From the NCBI GenBank assembly GCA_964413365.1, contig CAYPRM010000005.1, forward strand, positions 1 to 64,000: a stretch of DNA of 64,000 nt. Reading direction: 5' to 3'. This document shows positions 58,759 to 64,000 of the stretch, piece by piece. The notes under the pieces are model-generated. The model saw only the letters and a list, made by a program, of their open reading frames with translations, was not told where the DNA came from and made no database searches. Each line of letters starts with the position of its first letter. Position 1 is the stretch's first letter. A program made the translations under genes and the position numbers. Source of the DNA: RGIG4608 sp964413365 (GTDB lineage Bacteria; Bacillota; Clostridia; Oscillospirales; CAG-272).

Positions 58759-58787
58759 ATAATACCAAATTTTCTTGTAACTTTCAA
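58759..58787 (-). promoter_or_regulatory. Sigma-A promoter for yqeG-pepP-DUF1934
   Basis: On the minus strand TTGAAA (58787-58782), 17 bases and TATTAT (58764-58759). Confidence 0.78.
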
Positions 58788-58828
58788 TCCTTTTTTCAAA
58801 AAAATTCGAAAAAATCGCAAAAAAACTC

Positions 58829-58857
58829 TTGACATCCTCGTCGATTTGTGATAATAT
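58829..58857 (+). promoter_or_regulatory. Sigma-A promoter of the tRNA operon
   Basis: TTGACA (58829-58834), 17 bases and TAATAT (58852-58857), 18 bases before tRNA-Gly. Confidence 0.85.
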
Positions 58858-58874
58858 AATTAAGCATTTGGCAT

Positions 58875-58948
<74 letters not shown>

Positions 58949-58953
58949 TTTTT

Positions 58954-59030
<77 letters not shown>

Positions 59031-59036
59031 GACATT

Positions 59037-59054
59037 GAGAGTCGCAAGACTCTC
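59037..59054 (+). other. GNRA-capped hairpin between tRNA-Arg and tRNA-His
   Basis: GAGAGTC-GCAA-GACTCTC is a perfect 7-bp stem with a GCAA tetraloop, followed only by TTTGACT. It may be a processing signal or a weak terminator in the tRNA transcript. Confidence 0.5.
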
Positions 59055-59067
59055 TTTGACTACTTAT

Positions 59068-59145
59068 GGTGGGTGTAGCTAAGTTGGTTATAGCGCCAGG
59101 TTGTGGCCCTGGAGGCCGTGGGTTCGAATCCCATCACTCACCCCA
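59068..59145 (+). tRNA. tRNA-His (anticodon GTG)
   Basis: An encoded extra 5' G (G-1, base 59068) faces C73. The acceptor GTGGGTG/CACTCAC has one G-U pair; the anticodon stem CCAGG/CCTGG carries TTGTGGC; CCA is encoded. Confidence 0.97.
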
Positions 59146-59146
59146 G

Positions 59147-59178
59147 AAAAAAGCACTTGCTATGCAAGTGCTTTTTTC
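59147..59178 (+). terminator. Terminator of the tRNA operon
   Basis: AAAAAAGCACTTGC-tat-GCAAGTGCTTTTTT is a 14-bp inverted repeat ending in a T-run. Confidence 0.93.
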
Positions 59179-59181
59179 AAC

Positions 59182-59361
59182 TAAGTGTGCCTTGCGGCAC
59201 GAGAAGTGATGCTTCGCACATGAAGTGATGCTTCGCCTCGTGAAGTGTCTGCGGACATGGGTGGCACACTTAACTTCACTGCAAAGCAACTTCACTTTTG
59301 CGCCAGCGTAAAACTTCACTGCGAGCACAGCGAGCAGCTTCACTTTGTGCACCAGCACAAA
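59182..59361 (+). repeat. Structured array of short repeats and hairpins upstream of the four-helix-bundle gene
   Basis: The left half is enclosed by a perfect 10-bp inverted repeat, TAAGTGTGCC (59182-59191) and GGCACACTTA (59263-59272). Inside is a 15-base direct repeat GAAGTGATGCTTCGC at 59203 and 59222, and a third GAAGTG at 59242. The right half has the inverse motif ACTTCACT at 59273, 59289 and 59313 and GCTTCACT at 59337. Different hairpins lie between and after these copies: TGC/GCA, TTTTGCG-ccag-CGTAAAA, CTGC/GCAG and TTTGTGC-acca-GCACAAA. Stem sequence changes while pairing is kept. It contains no plausible gene and ends 20 bases before the next start codon. Confidence 0.75.
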
Positions 59362-59380
59362 CACATCATACGGGGGTTAT

Positions 59381-59734
59381 ATGTCAGAAAGCAAACTAAA
59401 AACGCAATCAATGGATTTTGCCGTGTCTATAATAAATCTCACAAAATCCCTCAAAGAGAAAAAGGAGTCCACCATCTCAAATCAAATTTGCAGAAGCGGC
59501 ACAAGCATAGGTGCAAACATCCACGAAGCTCAATACGCTCAAGGCAAAAAGGATTTTATTTCTAAATTCGAAATTGCCTTGAAGGAAGCAAACGAGACGG
59601 GATACTGGCTCGATTTATTGTACAGAACAAAATACATAGACGAGCACATGTATAAAACTCTTTCCTCAAAGTGCACATCTCTTCGTGTTATGCTAATAGC
59701 TTCCTGCAAAACTGCAAAAGAAAACAACAATTAA
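59381..59734 (+). CDS. Four-helix-bundle protein (23S rRNA intervening-sequence / Avd-like family)
   Basis: The 117-residue helical protein carries the family core R-S-G-T-S-I-G-A-N-I-H-E-A-Q near residues 40-53 and an N-terminal M-D-F-A-V-S-I-I-N-L. The family is named from proteins encoded in 23S rRNA intervening sequences and includes Avd, the accessory protein of diversity-generating retroelements. No reverse transcriptase or variable repeat is present here. GGGGG lies four bases before ATG 59381. It is more AT-rich than its neighbours and sits after a tRNA operon, both common for acquired DNA. The function of free-standing members is unknown. Confidence 0.88.
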   Translation: MSESKLKTQSMDFAVSIINLTKSLKEKKESTISNQICRSGTSIGANIHEAQYAQGKKDFISKFEIALKEANETGYWLDLLYRTKYIDEHMYKTLSSKCTSLRVMLIASCKTAKENNN

Positions 59735-59761
59735 TAAATGCTACATTAGTGAGGACCAAAA

Positions 59762-61354
59762 ATGTCAAACCTTCAAACCGAGATAAGCAGGCGGAGGACG
59801 TTCGCCATAATATCACACCCCGACGCGGGTAAGACGACCTTAACGGAAAAATTCCTGCTCTACGGCGGTGCTATTCAGTCAGCGGGCACGGTCAAGGGCA
59901 AGGCGAGCGATCGCCACGCAACGAGCGACTGGATGGATCTCGAAAAGCAGAGAGGTATCTCCATCACCTCCTCCGTTATGCAATTTGAATACGACGGCTA
60001 CTGCATCAACATTCTTGACACGCCAGGACATCAGGACTTCTCCGAGGACACGTACAGAACGCTGATGGCGGCGGACAGTGCGGTGATGGTAATAGACGCC
60101 GCCAAGGGCATTGAGCCTCAGACACGCAAGCTCTTTAAGGTCTGCGCTATGAGGGATATTCCCATATTTACCTTTATAAACAAGCTTGACCGCGAGGCGC
60201 GTGATCCGTTCGATCTTCTCGACGAGCTCGAGCGCGAGTTCGGCATTGGAACGTATCCCATGAACTGGCCCATTGGCTGCGGTGTGAATTTCAAGGGTGT
60301 TTTCGACCGTGAGAGGCGTTCGATCCTTGCGTTTGACGAATTTCACAGCGGCAGAAACAGGATCGAGGGCATTTCCTGCGACATAACGGACGTCGAAAAG
60401 ATGGATTCACTCATTGGCGAGTACGACCGCAGAGCTTTGGTCGATCAGATAGAGCTTCTTGACGTTGCGAGCTATGAATTTGACCTTGAGAAGGTTCGCC
60501 ACGGCAAGCTCTCGCCCGTTTTCTTCGGCTCGGCGCTCAACAATTTCGGAGTTGAGCCGTTCCTGAAGAGCTTTCTTCAGATGACGACATCCCCCCTGCC
60601 CCGTCGCGCGGGTGATGCTATGATAGACCCCTTTGACGAGAAATTTTCCGCGTTCGTTTTCAAAATTCAGGCGAACATGAACAAGGCACACCGCGACAGG
60701 ATCGCATTTATGAGGATCTGCTCGGGCAAGTTTGAGAGGAGCAAGGAGTACCTCCATGTTCAGAACGGTAAGGTAGCAAAGCTCTCCCAGCCTCAGCAAA
60801 TGATGGCGCAGGAGCGTGAGGTCATCGACTGTGCCTACGCAGGCGACATAATCGGCGTATTCGATCCGGGCATCTTCTCTATCGGCGACACGGTATGCGA
60901 TCCGACGCTTAAATTCACCTTTGAAAAAATCCCCACCTTCGCGCCCGAGCACTTTGAGCTTGTGGAGCAGAAGGATTCTATGAAGCGAAAGCAGTTTGCA
61001 AAGGGCATGAATCAGATAGCGCAGGAGGGTGCGATACAGATATTCTTCGAGCCTAATTCTGGTATGGAGCGCGTGATCGTCGGTGTTGTCGGTGTTCTGC
61101 AGTTTGAGGTGCTCGAGTACCGCTTGAAGCATGAATACGGCGTGGACATCATTCAGCGTCCCATGCCACAGCAGTATATACGCTACATTGAGAACAAGGA
61201 CGTTGATCCCACCACTCTCACCCTCGACACCGACACAAAGTGGGTGCAGGATTACAGGGGAAACAATCTTCTCATCTTCCCTCGCGAGTGGAGCATTCGC
61301 TGGGCACTCGAGAAGAACAAGGGTCTCATCCTCAAGGAATTCAACGAAAAATAA
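59762..61354 (+). CDS. prfC: Peptide chain release factor 3
   Basis: The 530-residue GTPase has the RF3 start R-R-R-T-F-A-I-I-S-H-P-D-A-G-K-T-T (G1), switch motif R-G-I-S-I-T-S-S, D-T-P-G-H-Q-D-F (G3) and N-K-L-D (G4), and the RF3 C-terminal domain. It recycles RF1/RF2 after peptide release. It starts 27 bases after the four-helix-bundle gene; GAGGA lies upstream of ATG 59762. TetM-like protection proteins share the G domain, but length and the S-D-W-M-D-L-E-K-Q-R-G block fit RF3. Confidence 0.96.
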   Translation: MSNLQTEISRRRTFAIISHPDAGKTTLTEKFLLYGGAIQSAGTVKGKASDRHATSDWMDLEKQRGISITSSVMQFEYDGYCINILDTPGHQDFSEDTYRTLMAADSAVMVIDAAKGIEPQTRKLFKVCAMRDIPIFTFINKLDREARDPFDLLDELEREFGIGTYPMNWPIGCGVNFKGVFDRERRSILAFDEFHSGRNRIEGISCDITDVEKMDSLIGEYDRRALVDQIELLDVASYEFDLEKVRHGKLSPVFFGSALNNFGVEPFLKSFLQMTTSPLPRRAGDAMIDPFDEKFSAFVFKIQANMNKAHRDRIAFMRICSGKFERSKEYLHVQNGKVAKLSQPQQMMAQEREVIDCAYAGDIIGVFDPGIFSIGDTVCDPTLKFTFEKIPTFAPEHFELVEQKDSMKRKQFAKGMNQIAQEGAIQIFFEPNSGMERVIVGVVGVLQFEVLEYRLKHEYGVDIIQRPMPQQYIRYIENKDVDPTTLTLDTDTKWVQDYRGNNLLIFPREWSIRWALEKNKGLILKEFNEK

Positions 61355-61367
61355 TATACCAAAATCA

Positions 61368-61402
61368 AAATATCGCCCACCGTCAGGTGAGCGATATTTT
61401 TA
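61368..61402. terminator. Bidirectional terminator between prfC and the LRR gene
   Basis: AAATATCGC-CCACC and GGTGA-GCGATATTT form the stem around GTCA, with T-runs in both outward directions. Confidence 0.85.
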
Positions 61403-61405
61403 TAT

Positions 61406-63361
61406 TTATTTTGCATTTGAAATAATTTCAATATCTCCGTCGGTGCAATGGACCGTATACTTTTCTATATTTGCGTCCCATCTCGTTCCCTTAGCAAGAG
61501 CGTTCCACTCCGACGTCGTGCCGTCATAATATATATCCGTGAGCAGGGTGCAGTCGAAAAATGCAAAATTTCCGATGCTCACGATGCTATGTGGAAGCTT
61601 TACGGTCTTAAGAGCCTTACACTCTCTGAACGCCGCCGTCGGGATCGACCTCACGCCCTCTCCGATCATGACAGTCTTAAGTGAGGTACAGGTGCTGAAG
61701 ATATATTTCCACGTTGCGCCTGTCTGCGTACATTCGGTAGCATTCCAATACACCGTCTCAAGTCCTGTGCAGTCCTTGAAGGCGTCGCTGCCTATGGATG
61801 TAACGCCCTCGGGGATCTTTACGCTCTTAAGACTCGCACAGCCGCTGAACGCGCCCTCTCCTATTGATGTAATATCGCTTTTGATGGTTATATCGGTGAT
61901 CCCGTCACATCCTGAAAATGCATAATCGCTGATCGTTGAGGCGTTCATTATCACGACCTCTCTGAGGCTTTTCGGCACGCAGTCGGAATTTTTATTGTAG
62001 GATAAAGCTCCGAATATATATCCGAAATGCGATCTATAGCCTCCGATAAACGGCAGGGTGATGCTCTCGAGGCTCGTGCATCCCTCAAATGCCGCAGAGC
62101 TTATCGACGTTACGCTATCAGGAACCGTTAGAGTGCGAAGGGCGGTGCACCTTGCAAATGCGTATTCATCTATTTTCATTACACTATCCGATATGCTTAC
62201 GCTACTTAGCGACGAGCAGCCGTAAAATGCGTGGTTCTCTATTGCTGTTATATTATCGGGAATGACCACGCTCTCGAGCGAGGTAAGGTTATAAAATGTA
62301 TAGCTTCGTATATAGGTTATATCCTCTCCTATCGTAAGGGTGCGCAGGGCTGTGCAGTCCTCAAACAGATTTGGTGTGGTCGTCTGAAAATACGCGGTGG
62401 TGTTCCAGCAGACCTCCTCAAGTCCGCTACAACCCTTAAATACATAGTCATAGATATATTCTATATCGCCGCTGACGGTTACGCTCCTTATTCCCGTGCA
62501 TTTATAAAATGCCATTCTGCCTATCATCTTACCGCCGCATATCACGACGTTCTTAAGGCTGCTTGGCACGTGATCGCCGTTATCCTCATAGGATCTTGCG
62601 CCGAATATATAGCCGAAATGATGCGTGCTGTCCACGAATTCGTCGATCTCCGCCTTAGAGCCGACGAACGGGAGGGTTATGCTCTCAAGACCTATACAAC
62701 GCTCAAATGCGCCGAGTCCTATGGAGGTGACGCTATTTGAAACGGTAACGCTCACAAGGCTCTCACAGCCCTCGAATGCGTGATCGGATATCGAGAGCAC
62801 AGTATCGGGCACGGTGAACGCCTCGCCGCTCTTAGCTGATGGGTAGCGAATGAGGGTGGTGCCGTCCTTGCTGTACAAAATTCCGTCAATGGAGGTATAT
62901 GCTACGTTATTTTCGCCCACGGTGACAGTCATCAGCGAGCCGCACCAAGGAAATACATTCTTCCCAATACCGGTCACGCTATCGGGAATGGCGATCTCCA
63001 CAAGTGAGTTACATTCTGAAAAAGCCTCGTCGCCTATGGTCGTTATGCCCTCGGGGAGCGTGATGCCCGTAAGCGTTCTGCATCTCGAAAACGCGCCCTT
63101 CCCTATCACCGTTACGGGCTTGCCGTCGTACTCGCTCGGGACCACTATCTCAGTACCCTCGGGCTTGCCGATGCTGACGAGGGTGTAGCTCTCGCCGTCG
63201 GGATTTAAGGAATACTGAGGCTCCTCTTGAGTGATCGGGGGATCATTATCGGGGGTGGCGGTAGTGGTCGTAGTCGTAGTGCCTCCGCCGCCGAGTATAC
63301 CGCAGGCTGTAAGTGCAAGGAGAAGGATAACTATAAGTATTACCGTGGATATTTTTTTCAT
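61406..63361 (-). CDS. BspA-like leucine-rich repeat (LRR_5) surface lipoprotein
   Basis: The 651-residue protein has a lipoprotein signal (MKKISTVILIVILLLALTA with Cys20 in L-T-A-C), a short spacer with seven glycine/threonine-rich residues (seven consecutive Thr), and then about 20 BspA/LRR_5 repeats of roughly 23 residues (I-G-x-x-A-F-x-x-C-x-S-L-x-x-V/I). Two blocks, about 215-350 and 421-570, are copies of each other, each with F-G-Y-I-F-G-A-x-S-Y and V-P-x-S-L-K/R. Such proteins are surface adhesins in gut and oral bacteria. It ends in a non-repeat tail (T-S-E-W-N-A-L-A-K). ATG 63361 has AGGAGG 13 bases upstream. Confidence 0.93.
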   Translation of the reverse strand: MKKISTVILIVILLLALTACGILGGGGTTTTTTTATPDNDPPITQEEPQYSLNPDGESYTLVSIGKPEGTEIVVPSEYDGKPVTVIGKGAFSRCRTLTGITLPEGITTIGDEAFSECNSLVEIAIPDSVTGIGKNVFPWCGSLMTVTVGENNVAYTSIDGILYSKDGTTLIRYPSAKSGEAFTVPDTVLSISDHAFEGCESLVSVTVSNSVTSIGLGAFERCIGLESITLPFVGSKAEIDEFVDSTHHFGYIFGARSYEDNGDHVPSSLKNVVICGGKMIGRMAFYKCTGIRSVTVSGDIEYIYDYVFKGCSGLEEVCWNTTAYFQTTTPNLFEDCTALRTLTIGEDITYIRSYTFYNLTSLESVVIPDNITAIENHAFYGCSSLSSVSISDSVMKIDEYAFARCTALRTLTVPDSVTSISSAAFEGCTSLESITLPFIGGYRSHFGYIFGALSYNKNSDCVPKSLREVVIMNASTISDYAFSGCDGITDITIKSDITSIGEGAFSGCASLKSVKIPEGVTSIGSDAFKDCTGLETVYWNATECTQTGATWKYIFSTCTSLKTVMIGEGVRSIPTAAFRECKALKTVKLPHSIVSIGNFAFFDCTLLTDIYYDGTTSEWNALAKGTRWDANIEKYTVHCTDGDIEIISNAK

Positions 63362-63398
63362 AGGTCTCAAATATCCTCCTTTTTTGGATTCCGATCTA

Positions 63399-63427
63399 AT
63401 TATATCACCGTTTTTTCGATTTGTAAA
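63399..63427 (-). promoter_or_regulatory. Sigma-A promoter for the LRR lipoprotein gene
   Basis: On the minus strand TTTACA (63427-63422), 17 bases and TATAAT (63404-63399). Confidence 0.82.
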
Positions 63428-63437
63428 GAAAAAATTT

Positions 63438-63472
63438 ACAGACAGATATCCTATCACGGGATATCTGTCTGT
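63438..63472 (-). terminator. Terminator of alaS
   Basis: ACAGACAGATATCC (63438-63451) and GGATATCTGTCTGT (63459-63472) form a perfect 14-bp stem; on the minus strand AAATTTTTTC follows. Confidence 0.85.
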
Positions 63473-63481
63473 ATTGTACAA

Positions 63482-64000
63482 TTATTTAAGCATTCCTGCG
63501 ACTACCGCCTCAGCGGATGCGAGAGCCTCGCCGACCTTGGAGGCGTCAACGCCGCCTGCCATAGCGGAATCGGGGCGTCCGCCGCCCTTTCCGCCCGTTA
63601 CCGACGCTACTGCGCCGACGAGCTTTCCTGCGTGGACTCCGTGAGATACGGCGTCCTTGCCTGCTACGGCGATGAAATTGAGTTTTCCGTGCGCGTTAAC
63701 TGCGATCACGGCTACCGTATCGCTATGCTCAGCCTTTATCCTATCGGTAAGGCTTCTTGCGCTGTCGAGATCCATTCCCTCAGCCACGGTGGCGATGAGC
63801 TTGACCTCTCCGACCTGCGTAGCACTCGAGAGAACGCTATCCATCTTGCCTGCGGCGAGCTTGGAATTCAACTCCTCGATCTCCTTCTTCATCGCGGAAA
63901 GCTCGCCCTGAAGCGCGCTTGCCTTCTTTGCGATGTCGTTAGGATTCTGAACCTTTAGCTCGTTCGCGGTAGTGCGGATGAGCTCGTCACTCTTAGCGAT
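63482..64000 (-). CDS. alaS: Alanyl-tRNA synthetase, C-terminal part (partial, 5' end outside window)
   Basis: The frame is open from base 64000 to the stop at 63482 and gives 172 residues. It contains a coiled coil (Q-G-E-L-S-A-M-K-K-E-I-E-E-L region), then the DHHA1/C-Ala domain with the motif G-G-K-G-G-G-R-P-D-S-A-M-A-G-G, the standard AlaRS ending. C-Ala helps tRNA binding and dimer formation. The aminoacylation and editing domains, and any T-box leader, lie outside the window. Confidence 0.95.
   Translation of the reverse strand: MAKSDELIRTTANELKVQNPNDIAKKASALQGELSAMKKEIEELNSKLAAGKMDSVLSSATQVGEVKLIATVAEGMDLDSARSLTDRIKAEHSDTVAVIAVNAHGKLNFIAVAGKDAVSHGVHAGKLVGAVASVTGGKGGGRPDSAMAGGVDASKVGEALASAEAVVAGMLK

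Noticed and set aside
59182..59361. Short repeats considered as a CRISPR array
   Set aside because: Repeats are only 8-15 bases, alternate with self-complementary hairpins instead of unique spacers, and no cas genes are near.
59182..59734. Diversity-generating retroelement
   Set aside because: An Avd-like protein is present, but there is no reverse transcriptase, template repeat or variable repeat in the window.

Overview
The window is about 64 kb of chromosome from a low-to-medium GC Gram-positive bacterium, most likely an anaerobic, spore-forming Clostridia-type Firmicute, perhaps gut-associated. The reasons are the Gram-positive PolC-type DNA polymerase III, Rex, the DnaC/DnaD helicase-loading pair, SpoVT and a CotF-type spore coat protein, a full Rnf complex, a group II ECF transporter module, a ClpE-type chaperone, YqeG and DUF1934 proteins, and a BspA-like leucine-rich repeat lipoprotein. 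Species cannot be named from the sequence alone. Many promoters are near-perfect sigma-A type (TTGACA, 17 bp, TATAAT), and most operons end in clear intrinsic terminators.

Layout. 1-7.3 kb: the end of a D-Ala-D-Ala carboxypeptidase gene and an RsuA/RluB pseudouridine synthase gene (+); prmC (-); a small membrane protein gene (+); then a minus-strand run comEB-rimI-tsaD-rex-dnaD-dnaC, with a cluster of DnaA-box-like sequences between tsaD and rex. 7.3-11.6 kb: a metabolic island with an Old-Yellow-Enzyme/enoate-reductase-type iron-sulfur flavoprotein followed by the two subunits of an aconitase X (AcnX) dehydratase, all under one strong promoter. 11.7-22 kb (-): spoVT, an orphan msmX-type sugar ABC ATPase, clpE, cvpA, truA, ecfT-ecfA2-ecfA1, a SAM methyltransferase and ruvC. 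22-27 kb (+): DUF951, YfhO, ruvA, ruvB. 27-32 kb: a small spore-coat operon, an Mrp/Nbp35 ATPase, gpmI, a HIT protein and a FkbM methyltransferase.

32.5-37.5 kb (+): the rnfCDGEAB operon for ferredoxin:NAD+ oxidoreductase. 37.5-38.8 kb (-): RNase P RNA, and thiT under a TPP riboswitch with a terminator expression platform. ThiT is an S component that would use the EcfA1A2T module at 18-20.6 kb. 38.8-53.8 kb (-): one long run pyrH-frr-uppS-cdsA-dxr-rseP-ispG-polC-pth-mfd, combining translation, isoprenoid and lipid synthesis, replication and repair. 53.8-58.8 kb (-): rlmH-walJ-galK and yqeG-pepP-DUF1934.

58.8-64 kb: a tRNA-Gly/Arg/His operon (+), a hairpin-repeat array feeding into a four-helix-bundle (23S rRNA intervening-sequence/Avd-like) protein gene, prfC (+), a large LRR lipoprotein (-) and the 3' end of alaS (-).

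The two most unusual loci are the AcnX plus enoate-reductase cassette (7.7-11.6 kb), which reads as a dehydrate-then-reduce pathway with unknown substrate, and the covarying hairpin array next to the four-helix-bundle gene (59.18-59.73 kb). Secondary points of interest are a strong promoter that runs straight into a terminator (11.7 kb), the DnaA-box-like cluster upstream of rex, and a sigma-G-like promoter in front of spoVT.
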